Under the pieces are notes generated by a model that did not search any database, was not told where the DNA came from, and saw only the letters and a list, made by a program, of their open reading frames with translations. This document shows, in pieces, positions 7,911 to 16,893 of a DNA stretch of 34,246 nucleotides. The stretch spans positions 1-34,246 of IMG/VR virus record IMGVR_UViG_3300031629_000032; one strand, 5' to 3'. This stretch comes from a virus. Numbering within the stretch: the stretch's first letter is position 1; every line of letters starts with the position of its first letter. Position numbers and translations under genes: made by a program.

Positions 7911-8345
7911 CTATTCTCCAAAGGGGCTCATAGGAGGTGTAGCACCTAACCTACGTTTATCTAATTTACTAAAGTTACAAGTTATGCTTGCAGTATTGGA
8001 CCAAAACATTGTTGCTTTAAGCATTACTATTTGTCTATCGTCTTCATAGTAAATACCGTTTAAAGAATCTAGTATAGCTTTACAATAGTTATCAATATCA
8101 GCGTTATTGTCACAATATGCCCCATTTTTGAGTTCTTTGTCTTTCTTAGCCCAAGACTTAGGTATTGGTATATTAAAGACTAATTGGGCATATATGTTGC
8201 CTGTAATAGGTGTAACTTTAATGTCTTCTGTTAATTCAAGCATGTCTTGCTTAAACTTTGAATACTTCTTACCATAATAAGTTGACCAACGAGTAACTCT
8301 AGGTCTACTAGCAGGAGTAGGTATTATGTTAAATTCAACTTCCAT
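7911..8345 (-). CDS. rusA: RusA-family Holliday junction resolvase (endodeoxyribonuclease)
   Basis: 144 residues, the usual RusA size. N-terminal PTPASRPRVTRW (about 9-20) and tyrosines near 23-28 match the family entry motif. The acidic metal-binding centre is clear: NADIDNYCKAILDSLNG (81-97) with D83, D85 and D93, followed by EDDRQI (101-106). RusA enzymes cut four-way junctions and branched DNA symmetrically using Mg2+. In a phage this resolves recombination and replication intermediates before packaging. It begins one base after the upstream stop and probably works with the Sak4-like ATPase and PD-(D/E)XK nuclease further up the same operon. Confidence 0.88.
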   Translation of the reverse strand: MEVEFNIIPTPASRPRVTRWSTYYGKKYSKFKQDMLELTEDIKVTPITGNIYAQLVFNIPIPKSWAKKDKELKNGAYCDNNADIDNYCKAILDSLNGIYYEDDRQIVMLKATMFWSNTASITCNFSKLDKRRLGATPPMSPFGE

Positions 8346-8346
8346 A

Positions 8347-8538
8347 CTAATCTGTAGTTATTTCAAAAGATAATTTTAAATAATCTAAACCAATATTGAC
8401 TTCAGCTTTAATAGAATTATTCAATTCTGTGTCAGTAGGATTATTTTGATCTACCCAATCACTTTTGTATTTATCTGTAAATACGGGTTTCATTTCTGTT
8501 CTAACTACATTTAAATCAAGTGTTAAAGACAGTTCCAT
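8347..8538 (-). CDS. Hypothetical protein, 63 aa
   Basis: Starts at ATG 8538 with GGAG upstream. An alternating hydrophobic pattern suggests a small beta protein (MELSLTLDLNVV; SIKAEVNIGLDYLKLSFEI). The C-terminal NPTDT...VNIGLDYLKL resembles the end of the 9016-9285 product (YPTDT...VEIDVQFIKL), hinting at a shared small domain. Function unknown. Confidence 0.6.
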   Translation of the reverse strand: MELSLTLDLNVVRTEMKPVFTDKYKSDWVDQNNPTDTELNNSIKAEVNIGLDYLKLSFEITTD

Positions 8539-8539
8539 A

Positions 8540-8695
8540 TTATTTCTCCTGTTTTAAAGCTTTGTTAAAAGGCTTCCAAAAAGTTTCATTAATGTTTAAA
8601 GCTTTTTTAATAGTATTGGTCATACGATTCTGACGGTCTTTTTTTGAATCTTTATAATGTTTACTAGTTTGACCTTCATCTTTTGCAATGTACAT
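8540..8695 (-). CDS. Small basic hypothetical protein, 51 aa
   Basis: ATG at 8695 with AAGGAG upstream; the stop is followed at once by the next start codon. The product is Lys-rich and helical (SKHYKDSKKDRQNRMTNTIK, then FWKPFNKALKQEK). It fills an otherwise empty gap between two genes of the leftward operon. No family recognised. Confidence 0.6.
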   Translation of the reverse strand: MYIAKDEGQTSKHYKDSKKDRQNRMTNTIKKALNINETFWKPFNKALKQEK

Positions 8696-8696
8696 A

Positions 8697-9005
8697 TTAA
8701 CTCCTTTCATTAATACTTAACCAAGTAACACGTTGATCTTCTGATATAAAGCTTTCATGCCGTTCTATAAGCAATTTATGTTCTTTTAACTCTCCAACAG
8801 CACGCTTAATTGTTGATATTGACTTATCTTGAAAATAGTTGTGATGTCTTATATTAGTAATACATGTACTATGCATTGCTGCTGCAAAAATATAAATATC
8901 TTTAGCAGTATCTGATAAATTATAACCTTGTAATGAGTCGTTAATTTTTCTTTGTACCAACTCTTTTTTACGCCACATTATTTGATAATTTTTTAATAAT
9001 CTCAT
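8697..9005 (-). CDS. Winged-helix DNA-binding protein
   Basis: 102 residues. The middle and C-terminal half reads as a winged helix: a helical lead (LSDTAKDIYIFAAAMHS), a recognition-helix-like segment (KSISTIKRAVGELKEHKLL, about 64-82) and a wing (ISEDQRVTWLSI). The start at ATG 9005 has GGAG upstream. This pattern is common in replication-initiation and small regulatory proteins of phages. It may regulate the middle operon or bind an origin; which is not visible. Confidence 0.55.
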   Translation of the reverse strand: MRLLKNYQIMWRKKELVQRKINDSLQGYNLSDTAKDIYIFAAAMHSTCITNIRHHNYFQDKSISTIKRAVGELKEHKLLIERHESFISEDQRVTWLSINERS

Positions 9006-9015
9006 ATAGATTCTC

Positions 9016-9285
9016 CTAAATTAATTTAATAAACTGAACATCTATTTCAACATTAGCTTTAGTATCAGTTGGATAGTCTTCAAGTAAATATGAAGGAACA
9101 GTTTTAGAGTCTTTTAATAAATCTTTAAGACCAAATCTAACATCTTTGTGAACTATGCTCATAAAGTATGGTGATATAAAGCCTGCAATTTGTTCCGTTG
9201 TTTTGTTTTTAAAGTACCAATTAAAAAATGTTTCTTTTCTAAGTTGATATTGACCTTGTTTAGGGATTATAGAAATATTTGTCAT
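9016..9285 (-). CDS. Hypothetical protein, 89 aa
   Basis: Start at ATG 9285 overlaps the upstream gene's stop (ATGA), indicating translational coupling. Aromatic-rich N-terminal half (FFNWYFKN), then a helix, then a beta-like end (YPTDTKANVEIDVQFIKLI) resembling the 8347-8538 product. Unknown function. Confidence 0.6.
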   Translation of the reverse strand: MTNISIIPKQGQYQLRKETFFNWYFKNKTTEQIAGFISPYFMSIVHKDVRFGLKDLLKDSKTVPSYLLEDYPTDTKANVEIDVQFIKLI

Positions 9286-9467
9286 GAACTTATCTCTGTT
9301 ACTTCAACAACTACTTCAAGTTCATCTGGAAATCCTATTGTTCTTCCAGCTGCATCTATAACGTTAACTAATTTATATATTTTATTAGTATCAGGTTTTT
9401 TAGAATTATCTGGCACACCACTAGGGTGTTCTATCAGATCTCTAAGTTTTAAGACTTTTAAAGTCAT
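9282..9467 (-). CDS. Hypothetical protein, 61 aa
   Basis: ATG at 9467 with GGAG upstream. Beta-rich small protein with a C-terminal acidic strand (DELEVVVEVTEI). Coupled to the next gene by a four-base overlap. No family recognised. Confidence 0.6.
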   Translation of the reverse strand: MTLKVLKLRDLIEHPSGVPDNSKKPDTNKIYKLVNVIDAAGRTIGFPDELEVVVEVTEISS

Positions 9468-9476
9468 TTTTTTCTC

Positions 9477-9593
9477 CTATAAAATATATTGTTCGTATTG
9501 TTCAAACCATAGGGCTATATAAACAACACTGACAGTTATTACACCAAACATTAAAAAGTTTAGCGTATTAATTAGTAATTTAAAAGCATTCAT
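9477..9593 (-). CDS. Small single-span membrane protein, 38 aa
   Basis: ATG at 9593 is preceded by TAGGAG. The product has one clear hydrophobic helix (about 12-31, FLMFGVITVSVVYIALW) and a short polar tail. It fits exactly between two genes, and its stop forms part of the next ribosome site. Function unknown. Confidence 0.6.
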   Translation of the reverse strand: MNAFKLLINTLNFLMFGVITVSVVYIALWFEQYEQYIL

Positions 9594-9601
9594 AATATCT
9601 C

Positions 9602-9799
9602 CTAATTAAGTAAATTTAACAACATAGTATTTCCTTTTTTAGTCAATACTTCTTTCGTTTCAGCAAATACACGTAAACGTGCTTTTAAATCTTCATCACC
9701 TAAAAGTAAATCTCTCATGATATCCATTGATAGTTCTTTGTTTTCTAATTCACCATCAACAAATCGCATTAGATCCATGTCTGAAAATTTCTTAGTCAT
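9602..9799 (-). CDS. Small acidic hypothetical protein, 65 aa
   Basis: Overlaps the end of the RecA-fold ATPase gene by eight bases, suggesting coupled translation. Starts MTKKFSDMDLMRFVDGELEN, a helical acidic segment resembling the N-terminus of anti-sigma-like zinc-finger proteins (DLMRFVDGEL), but without the Cys/His ligands. Unknown role. Confidence 0.6.
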   Translation of the reverse strand: MTKKFSDMDLMRFVDGELENKELSMDIMRDLLLGDEDLKARLRVFAETKEVLTKKGNTMLLNLLN

Positions 9800-10511
9800 C
9801 GTAGTACTCGTGTAGTCTGTCTAAAATGCTTTGTAAATTATTGTCAATATAAGTTTCTTGTGTAGTCCACATACGCATAGGGCTTCTAATACGTTCATTA
9901 ACAGTATCTTTAGTTAATCTAGTTTGGAAAACATATTTAAACTCTAATTCTGTTTCTTCTTCATTATAAGTTAATAAAGGTGATTTATAATCTTCTAAGC
10001 GTTTATTTCCTACTTTTTTAGAAGCAATAACAGTACTAAAATAGCTTTCTATGCCAGTATTCATAAGAGAACCTTTAACTTTAACCATTGTTTCGTTAAC
10101 CATTTCAGATTCATTAAAAATATCTGAAGTGTGGGCAATAAAAATAATATTCTTATCTGAGTTACCTACATTTTGAGACATCATATTTTTCATAAACTGT
10201 GCGTATGAACCCCAAGCTTTCATTGTATTAGTTGAAGTAAGCACTTTAGTGCTTTCATACATGTCCATAAGGTAAGTTAAACTATCAATAACAATAGTAT
10301 GAATTTTTTTATCACCTTTAACTGAGTCGATTGCATCTGGGACATCAGTTGGGTCAGTAATAGTAAATTCTTTAAACTTAGATTTAAATGGTAACTTTTT
10401 ATTGTTTTCACAATTTAAATACATAACCCCTTCTGGGTTTTTTAACATTTGTAAACTTGCGGATTTACCTGTAGCAGACTTGCCACATAACAGTACTAAA
10501 TTATTGTTCAT
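9792..10511 (-). CDS. RecA-fold ATPase, Sak4-like (recombination mediator)
   Basis: 239 residues. Walker A GKSATGKS at 10-17, Walker B VIDS at 74-77 (D76), and a sensor strand IIFIAHTSD at about 122-130. This RecA-core-only layout is typical of phage Sak4/AAA_24 ATPases that assist single-strand annealing or replication together with the phage SSB; N4-like phages carry one at this place. GGAG precedes the ATG at 10511, whose first base also belongs to the primase stop codon region. The operon context (SSB, primase-helicase, PD-(D/E)XK nuclease) supports a recombination role; the exact activity is inferred. Confidence 0.78.
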   Translation of the reverse strand: MNNNLVLLCGKSATGKSASLQMLKNPEGVMYLNCENNKKLPFKSKFKEFTITDPTDVPDAIDSVKGDKKIHTIVIDSLTYLMDMYESTKVLTSTNTMKAWGSYAQFMKNMMSQNVGNSDKNIIFIAHTSDIFNESEMVNETMVKVKGSLMNTGIESYFSTVIASKKVGNKRLEDYKSPLLTYNEEETELEFKYVFQTRLTKDTVNERIRSPMRMWTTQETYIDNNLQSILDRLHEYYDD

Positions 10512-12655
10512 TATTTACTCTCCTTTTGAAGTATTTTTTTATCAATTGATCTCATAATCTTTGTATGAATTTCTTCTTGACTTATTGGGTCAGTCATTTG
10601 TTCATTAAAAGTTATAAGTTTGTTACTAATAGCGTCTACTGGGTAGCCGTTATCCATCAGCATAAAGCCGTATCTAATAAGCATAGTTGCTCTATTACCT
10701 ACTTCAATGCGACTAGAAAACCATCTTTCCATATTGCTCATGCCTTTAGCATCAAGAATCTTTTGTTCTTGTTCTATAGCTTTTTTAGTTTGAGGAATAA
10801 ATAAAGTGGCATCTATAAGTTCACCATCATTGTAATAGTAAGGTCCTTCATGTGACATCCATTTTCTGGCAATGTCTTTTGTAGCTGTGTCACACTCAAA
10901 AGGTAACCAATTAAAGACATTCTCCATAAATTTAGAATAGTCTCTTGGCTTAAGTTTTAAGTAATGAGACATTGGAAATATAATTCTAAATCTGTTTTGT
11001 TCAGCTGTATGTCGCTTAGTAGTAGCAAATAAAGTTTTATAGTCACTAAGAAGTTCTCTAGCTGAGTCTAGGCTGCATTCACCATCTATATCTAGTATTA
11101 ACAAGTTAAAACCAGGTATAGCTTTTTCACTAGTACGATACTTCTGTAAGAAGTTGTGTGCAGTATAGTGATAGCCTGGAGCACTTACTAACTCGTGTAA
11201 ACGATTAAACTTAGTTATTGCGCCATCAAAGTTTTCGGTTATATCAGTACTATAAGCTACTTGTATTTTATCTAAGTTAGTTTCTTTTAAAGCTTCGCCA
11301 GATAAAAACTCAATTTCATCAATGTAGCTTTTACGAATAATAATATTATTCTTGTAGCCCCATGCAACAGCTAAAGATAACATATCTTTCTTTTGTGACT
11401 CTGGGCCTCTATAAAAGGGCAACTCTTCAATTAAATCTACTTGGGTAATCTCTTTGCCTACGTCAGCAATATATCTTGCTAAACGGGCATATGAGCCTTC
11501 CTTAGTAATAATTCTATTAAAGTGACCACCTGAATCTTCTACAAGTTGTATAGCAGCATCAAGATGACTTTTATTAACATCTTTACTGCCTTCTACAAAT
11601 GCATAAGCACCTGCTAGCTTTAAAGCTTTGTAATAACGATGTGATAGCTCAGCTTTTTTAATGTCTTCATGCATCTTTAGCTTAGAAGACCTTGTTTCAC
11701 ACTGAATTTTGTAATTAAGTAAGTGAATAGTATCTTCTTTGCTAAGAGTTAGCACGGTGTTAAATTTATTCCTATCAGCTAGATTAGTAATAATCTGGCT
11801 AATACGTAATGTATCTTTAACAACATTAGTAGCAGTTAATGCATCGTATAGTTCTTCTGCAGTTTGTTTTTTGTAATCATTCAAAGTGTTTGTATAACCA
11901 AATAGCATTCTACGAGCATAGCCCGTCTCAAGCATTTGTTTAAACTCTTCTTCTGTCTTACTACCATCTAATAATTTAGTTGGTGTACCAAACAACATAA
12001 GGTTAGTGGGCGTTTTGCCAATGAGCTCTTCGCCACGTTTGTTTTCTGAAGTATTTTTTGTTAGCTTTTGTTTTACTTTTCCTACATCGTATAACTCTAG
12101 GAAAGTATTAAGCATCTCTACATTGCTAGTTAGGTTTGAACCTACCTCATCTAACTCTAGATTCATAGAACCTGCGTTAGACATTAGCAATTTGAGTCTC
12201 ATTTGTTTGACTGCTGGTGCTGTACCACTATCAAAACTAAAAGCTAAAGTACCTAAAGAATCATATTCTTTTTGTACATCAGCCATTGCTTCATCCGAAG
12301 ACATATTAGGATTGATACTTTGGCGTCTTGCTGCAATCTGCAACAATTCAGCATTACTTTCTCCAGGTAAGACATTACTTAAGAACTTTGTTCTAAAGCC
12401 ATCAATAATATCTTCTTCCATGATATTAGTTGAGAAGCCTTTGCCTGTACCTGATGGCATAAGATTAAGAACATAAGAGTTAACGGGTATTACCCCCCTA
12501 TCTCTTGTCTCAATATTACATCGCATCATTGAAGATACTTTAGAAAAGTAATAAGCGACTAACAATCTAAAGAAGTGTCTATTTTGAGATTGCGTTTTAG
12601 CAACTAAAATATCTACAATCTCTTCAGAGAATTTGAAGTATTTAGGTTCTGACAT
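10511..12655 (-). CDS. Helicase-like ATPase fused to a C-terminal archaeo-eukaryotic-type primase domain
   Basis: 714 residues. The N-terminal ATPase (about 40-260, DUF3987-like) has Walker A PSGTGKG at 67-73 and Walker B LELDE at 166-170. A helical middle follows. Around 515-565 there is an AEP primase signature: LDIDG (521-525, metal-binding D522/D524), KRHT with H549, and RFRIIFP at 555-561. The tail (about 640-714) is helical like a PriCT domain. It would unwind DNA and lay primers for the family-A polymerase. The order ATPase-then-primase is the reverse of the common phage primase-helicase order. It corresponds by size and place to the N4 gp42-type replication protein. ATPase call strong, primase call good. 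Confidence 0.78.
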   Translation of the reverse strand: MSEPKYFKFSEEIVDILVAKTQSQNRHFFRLLVAYYFSKVSSMMRCNIETRDRGVIPVNSYVLNLMPSGTGKGFSTNIMEEDIIDGFRTKFLSNVLPGESNAELLQIAARRQSINPNMSSDEAMADVQKEYDSLGTLAFSFDSGTAPAVKQMRLKLLMSNAGSMNLELDEVGSNLTSNVEMLNTFLELYDVGKVKQKLTKNTSENKRGEELIGKTPTNLMLFGTPTKLLDGSKTEEEFKQMLETGYARRMLFGYTNTLNDYKKQTAEELYDALTATNVVKDTLRISQIITNLADRNKFNTVLTLSKEDTIHLLNYKIQCETRSSKLKMHEDIKKAELSHRYYKALKLAGAYAFVEGSKDVNKSHLDAAIQLVEDSGGHFNRIITKEGSYARLARYIADVGKEITQVDLIEELPFYRGPESQKKDMLSLAVAWGYKNNIIIRKSYIDEIEFLSGEALKETNLDKIQVAYSTDITENFDGAITKFNRLHELVSAPGYHYTAHNFLQKYRTSEKAIPGFNLLILDIDGECSLDSARELLSDYKTLFATTKRHTAEQNRFRIIFPMSHYLKLKPRDYSKFMENVFNWLPFECDTATKDIARKWMSHEGPYYYNDGELIDATLFIPQTKKAIEQEQKILDAKGMSNMERWFSSRIEVGNRATMLIRYGFMLMDNGYPVDAISNKLITFNEQMTDPISQEEIHTKIMRSIDKKILQKESK

Positions 12656-12656
12656 A

Positions 12657-12974
12657 TTACCCCTTATTTACTGGGGCATAACCACCATCTTTATGAATAA
12701 TTCTATGATAAACGCTTCTGCTTTTATCAATATTTAACTCGTTATTACAAAACTTTGTAAATTCTGCATAAGTAGAAACATTGTAATCTTCTCTATATTT
12801 ATACAGTTTACGAATAATACTAATTTGTTTTTTAGTTAAACTTACATTATCACGAGTTTTACGTTTAACTTTTGTTAATATTATTGGTCTTATATTAGAT
12901 AAACGTTTTTCTTCTATAGGTTTAACGTCTTGTTTATCACTAAACCAGTCTTTCACGGATTGCCAGATTTTCAT
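12657..12974 (-). CDS. Small basic helix-turn-helix-like protein
   Basis: 105 residues, very basic. After a Lys/Arg-rich stretch, residues about 45-95 read as a helix-turn-helix (SLTKKQISIIRKLYKY, then LNIDKSRSVYHRIIHK). The start overlaps the end of the nuclease gene (ATGA), so translation is coupled. Probably binds DNA; whether as a replication accessory or a regulator is unknown. Confidence 0.55.
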   Translation of the reverse strand: MKIWQSVKDWFSDKQDVKPIEEKRLSNIRPIILTKVKRKTRDNVSLTKKQISIIRKLYKYREDYNVSTYAEFTKFCNNELNIDKSRSVYHRIIHKDGGYAPVNKG

Positions 12975-13951
12975 AACACTAATCTCCCTTGTTGTATTAA
13001 ATTTTGAGCTTGTTTACATATGTCAGACACTTCACAGTATCTGCAAGCTTTTACTTCTCCGGGTACAGTAACTACTGTCCCTACTCCACCGTCACTGGCT
13101 AAGCGTATATTTGCTTCATCCAAACTATCGTAGTTCTTAGTAGCTCTAGCCATTTTGGTAGGATTCTTATAATATTTATATTTAGTTTCAGATTCCCACA
13201 GTTCTTCCTTAGTACATTCTGGAAGTTCTTCTTGAGGGCGACCTTTGAATTGCTCTAGTCGTTCTAGCTTTTCTTTAATAAAGTGGTCAGTCTGTTCTAC
13301 AGACCATATTGGATATTCTTTAGTTAACACTCTTGTTTGAGGATAACTTGGATCTCTCATTGCTTGAGCTGCTGACCAATCTGTAAATATATATTGAATA
13401 TGTACAGCGTTATCTGTGATTCTGTTTGGTGCTAACCATTTGTAGATACTAGCTTGCTGTGTATACTTTAAAGCGTTAGAATCGAAGATATAAGACCATA
13501 CGGATGTACTTTTATAATCTGATACAGTGCCATCTACGACTAAGTCATATTTGCCAGAGATTATGTAGTCTCCAACTTCTTTTTCATGTCGTTGTTCTAC
13601 ATAAATAGGAATGTCACCTTCTTTAACTGTCTCAGGATTAATGACAAGTTTTTCATCTAAGTTAGATACTTGTAATGCCTGTAGTGCTTTAGTAATGTTT
13701 GCTCTGTTAGTCCAAGCTTGTTCTGCTACAGCATGTATAGCTGAGCCCATCCTAGCACTAACTAAACTCATAATGTCTACTGTCTTGTCTAAACCTTTGT
13801 ACTCATTTATTAAAACGAGTGCTCTTGTGGGTTTAAGTAGTGAAGTTGCACTAATAACATTACTACGACTGTCATAGTCGTAATCGTCATGCATTAGCCA
13901 TACAGCTAACGGTAGAGACACGTTGTCCTTATTGGTATATTTAAATGCCAT
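12971..13951 (-). CDS. PD-(D/E)XK nuclease (RecB/Cas4-like exonuclease)
   Basis: 326 residues. ISATSLL (33-39) and GSAIHAVAE (69-77) match the entry helix of RecB-type nucleases. The catalytic core is GKYD (133-136, D136) and DYK (145-147, D145-x-K147), spaced as in PD-(D/E)XK enzymes. The C-terminus has a cysteine cluster (ACRYCEVSDIC), similar to the iron-sulfur ligands of Cas4/AddB-type nucleases, although the fourth ligand is not certain. Likely a DNA-end exonuclease in phage recombination or host DNA breakdown, matching the N4 gp44-type gene in this operon. Metal-site geometry is inferred from sequence only. Confidence 0.78.
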   Translation of the reverse strand: MAFKYTNKDNVSLPLAVWLMHDDYDYDSRSNVISATSLLKPTRALVLINEYKGLDKTVDIMSLVSARMGSAIHAVAEQAWTNRANITKALQALQVSNLDEKLVINPETVKEGDIPIYVEQRHEKEVGDYIISGKYDLVVDGTVSDYKSTSVWSYIFDSNALKYTQQASIYKWLAPNRITDNAVHIQYIFTDWSAAQAMRDPSYPQTRVLTKEYPIWSVEQTDHFIKEKLERLEQFKGRPQEELPECTKEELWESETKYKYYKNPTKMARATKNYDSLDEANIRLASDGGVGTVVTVPGEVKACRYCEVSDICKQAQNLIQQGRLVL

Positions 13952-14173
13952 CTATAATCTCCTTCTTGTATGTTTTCTTTCAATGATTTTAGGAAAAGTT
14001 AGGTAGTATCCAATACCAAAACCTTCAGGACAATCAGATACTCGATGACCCTCTTTACCTTTAATACCATGACCATGTCTACCATTACAAAAAGGACATG
14101 TTACAAATGCAGTATTTTTTGAGTAATCCATGACATCAGCCATTACAGTAGGTATTTTATTTGAATCGTGCAT
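13952..14173 (-). CDS. Small zinc-ribbon-like protein, 73 aa
   Basis: C26-x2-C29 (TCPFC), followed by H33, H35 and H43 and by C48 (VSDCPEG), gives a possible zinc knuckle; the end is strongly basic (RKHTRRRL). It sits directly between the DNA polymerase and nuclease genes, with adjacent starts and stops. Likely a small nucleic-acid-binding accessory; no named family recognised. Confidence 0.6.
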   Translation of the reverse strand: MHDSNKIPTVMADVMDYSKNTAFVTCPFCNGRHGHGIKGKEGHRVSDCPEGFGIGYYLTFPKIIERKHTRRRL

Positions 14174-14177
14174 ATTT

Positions 14178-16649
14178 TTACCCTCCCAGGGTTGTTAATA
14201 ATTTGGTAATGCTGTTAATGCTTGCATTGTTAGGCACTACGGTTTGTTTATCCCAAGACTTACCTATTTCTAGGTTAGCCTCCATCATTACTTCATTTGA
14301 AGAAATGCTCGGATGAGCATTCCATTGCATTTCGTTTATCAATGTGTCATTTAAAAATTTCACAGACATCGGATCATCCTTAACTAAAAAATAGGCTGCA
14401 TCATGAATTGTGTTGATTGGATATATATCATACATCATATTAGACTGTTCTATTAATTTATTTGTAGCAATTAGAGCCCTATTAATAAGCATGCCCCAGG
14501 ACTGTGTTACAGCGTTATTCGCACTTCTAGCCTCTGCTAGAGCAGCATAGGGAGTCAATGTATTATTGGATATAGTCATAGCTAATAATGGACACTTTAT
14601 TTGCATACCGAACGCACATTTCATATAACCGTGTTTCTCTGCAAAATCAATATTCTTCTGTGTAAATATGTCAGAAACAGAATATAAATCATGATACTGT
14701 CGTTCAATTAATTTAGCTTCGTTTTTCTCTATTCCAATATTTGATACTAGAGTATGCCAAGTGCCACTATAAGTAAGAGCAAAGGTAGGTCCTTTAGACT
14801 TTTGTCTAAGCTCTGGATATTTGTCTTCAATAGAATTAATACTGTCAACAGTATCTTCTATATCAGGCATCTGGTCTTTGAAGTATGTGTAAGCTCTTAA
14901 ACTATGACCATCATAGCCATCAGTATAAACTTTGATTTTATTAGGGTCTTTAGTTAAGAGAGCATTTACTCTATCTTCTAAACTACTGAAGTCTGCACCA
15001 GCCCATAGGTAACCTTTTGGAGCTCGGAAGCAAGACTTAATAGCTTTACCATAGGTACTATTACTTGGTAGATTCTGTAAATTAGGGTCACTAGAACTTA
15101 GCCGTCCTGATTGAGTGCCTCCTAACTTAAGACTTCCATGTAAGAATCCGTCTGTTGTATATTTTTTAAATGCTTTAATAAATGTATTTAGTATTTTACT
15201 AGTCTGTTTTATGCCTAGTAGATGCTCTAGAATTTCTTTGTGAGATTCTTCTTTAGCTATTAATACTAGCTTTTTAAGAGTTTTAGATCCAGTTGCTGCT
15301 TGTTTAGTTTCAGTAAAATCTGTAGCTTCATAACCTAGCTGTGTATAGAATAATTCTCTAATATTATTAGTAGACTTAGAGTTAAACGTTAAATCTATAA
15401 AGTCACTATAGGGTCTACACTTACGTTTTAACTGGTTATTAACATCTATCATTGTTTGGTAACGTAATGCCCAGTTAAATTTAATAATTTCAGGATATTT
15501 AGCAATAGCTGACAGATGTTTGTCATGCTTATCTTGTAATTCTTTTTCAACTTCTAATACTTTTGTATTGTCTATAGGCAATCCAATAAGCATCATCTTA
15601 AGTAATACTTTGATTGAAGGTTGGAATATAGTTGTGTAAGGCTCTAGAAGATTGTTATTTTCAACGATAGTCTTATACTTAGTATAGACATGCCATGTAG
15701 CTAAACAATCTTTAATATTGTATTCTAAGAGCACATCTAAAGGTAAATTACTAGCGTCTTTTACATTAACACCATAGTTACCTGCAAATTCTAAAGAATT
15801 AGACTTAAGATCTAGCTTTACTTCTGTTGTACTATTTTTAGCTAAGTAGGTATACAGCATACTGTCTTCTACATATTCAAAAACATTTAAGCCTTCTTGC
15901 ATAGATTCAAATAAATTATGAATCAGATGTTTACAGTCAAACAATGCATTATGAAATATCATTGTTCCTGAATATCTAATAAAGAATTCTTTTATTAAGT
16001 TTTTGTTTATGTGCTTTAGGTATATAACACCGCCATTGTGCTTGTCCCAAGCAAAGGCAATACTTAGAATTTGGCTGCCTAAACGTAATCCTGTAGTTTC
16101 TATGTCTATAGTAAGAGCTTCTTTAGTACAAAGTTTAGCTAAGAAGTCTTCTACTTTATCTGGGGTAGTAATGTAATCGGCACTATGGATAATACTTGGT
16201 TTTTTGAAACCAGTAATAGCTGTAATACCTTCTGTAATAAGTTCTTGGTTGTTAGGGTTGTAGAATAAAGACTTATAATTAGGAACTAATACAACTTTAA
16301 AATCTTCGTAACCGTCTAGTTTAGCTGAAAAAGTTTCACCGTAGCAGTCAATTACTTTTGTTTTTTTAGTTAACCATTTAAAGTAGCTGTTATCAGCAAC
16401 AATAATGTTTTGTACTGTTTTTAATTTTAGAATTTTAGATAATAGCATTCGTAAATAGGCTTTGCCTAACTCTGCTTTTACTTTGCTATCTTCGTATAAT
16501 AATCCGTAAACAGCAATACTATCTTTGTCTATGCCCTTGTCATGTAAAGGATTAACATAATATTTTAGTAGTTCATGTTCTATTATTGCGTCTTCTTTAA
16601 TTAAGACAAGCGTAGTAATTTCACCTTCACCAAAATGGATATTTTTCAT
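14178..16649 (-). CDS. Family-A DNA polymerase with 3'-5' proofreading domain
   Basis: 823 residues. Proofreading exonuclease: Exo I DIETTG (D182, E184), Exo II HNALFD (233-238), Exo III YNIKD (Y310, D314). Polymerase: SGRLSSSDPNLQNLP (514-528), motif A DFSSLEDR (D553), motif B R615...K619...Y627, motif C HD (749-750). All catalytic residues are present. There is no 5'-3' exonuclease domain, as in T7 and N4. The first 160 residues are extra and unassigned. This is the replicative polymerase. It starts at ATG 16649, about 12 bp after the upstream gene, inside the replication operon. Confidence 0.95.
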   Translation of the reverse strand: MKNIHFGEGEITTLVLIKEDAIIEHELLKYYVNPLHDKGIDKDSIAVYGLLYEDSKVKAELGKAYLRMLLSKILKLKTVQNIIVADNSYFKWLTKKTKVIDCYGETFSAKLDGYEDFKVVLVPNYKSLFYNPNNQELITEGITAITGFKKPSIIHSADYITTPDKVEDFLAKLCTKEALTIDIETTGLRLGSQILSIAFAWDKHNGGVIYLKHINKNLIKEFFIRYSGTMIFHNALFDCKHLIHNLFESMQEGLNVFEYVEDSMLYTYLAKNSTTEVKLDLKSNSLEFAGNYGVNVKDASNLPLDVLLEYNIKDCLATWHVYTKYKTIVENNNLLEPYTTIFQPSIKVLLKMMLIGLPIDNTKVLEVEKELQDKHDKHLSAIAKYPEIIKFNWALRYQTMIDVNNQLKRKCRPYSDFIDLTFNSKSTNNIRELFYTQLGYEATDFTETKQAATGSKTLKKLVLIAKEESHKEILEHLLGIKQTSKILNTFIKAFKKYTTDGFLHGSLKLGGTQSGRLSSSDPNLQNLPSNSTYGKAIKSCFRAPKGYLWAGADFSSLEDRVNALLTKDPNKIKVYTDGYDGHSLRAYTYFKDQMPDIEDTVDSINSIEDKYPELRQKSKGPTFALTYSGTWHTLVSNIGIEKNEAKLIERQYHDLYSVSDIFTQKNIDFAEKHGYMKCAFGMQIKCPLLAMTISNNTLTPYAALAEARSANNAVTQSWGMLINRALIATNKLIEQSNMMYDIYPINTIHDAAYFLVKDDPMSVKFLNDTLINEMQWNAHPSISSNEVMMEANLEIGKSWDKQTVVPNNASINSITKLLTTLGG

Positions 16650-16661
16650 AAGTGTCCTTAT

Positions 16662-16892
16662 TTAGTGAAAAGTATTAGGAATTTCGTCTTCTTCAAAGTC
16701 GTGAAACATACTTAATAGCTCAAAAGATTTATGTAAATATAACTCTGAGCGTTCGTGATAATAAGCAATTGCTTCTTTTGAATTAACTTGGTCATAATCG
16801 TCTATGTTATTAACAGCTACGTATTTCTCAAAACAAAGTGCTTTAGCAAGTGTTTCGACTAAATATTCTAGGGGTATTTTATCTTCAGACAT
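16662..16892 (-). CDS. Small acidic hypothetical protein, 76 aa
   Basis: Helical, acidic protein (IPLEYLVETLAKALCFEKYV; ELYLHKSFELLSMF) with no cysteine or histidine pattern. Its start abuts the stop of the VWA gene, so it is probably co-translated with it. Function unknown. Confidence 0.6.
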   Translation of the reverse strand: MSEDKIPLEYLVETLAKALCFEKYVAVNNIDDYDQVNSKEAIAYYHERSELYLHKSFELLSMFHDFEEDEIPNTFH

Positions 16893-16893
16893 T

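Noticed and set aside
12006-12476. A 156-codon + strand frame
   Set aside because: Antisense to the ATPase domain of the primase-helicase, whose Walker motifs fix the real frame.
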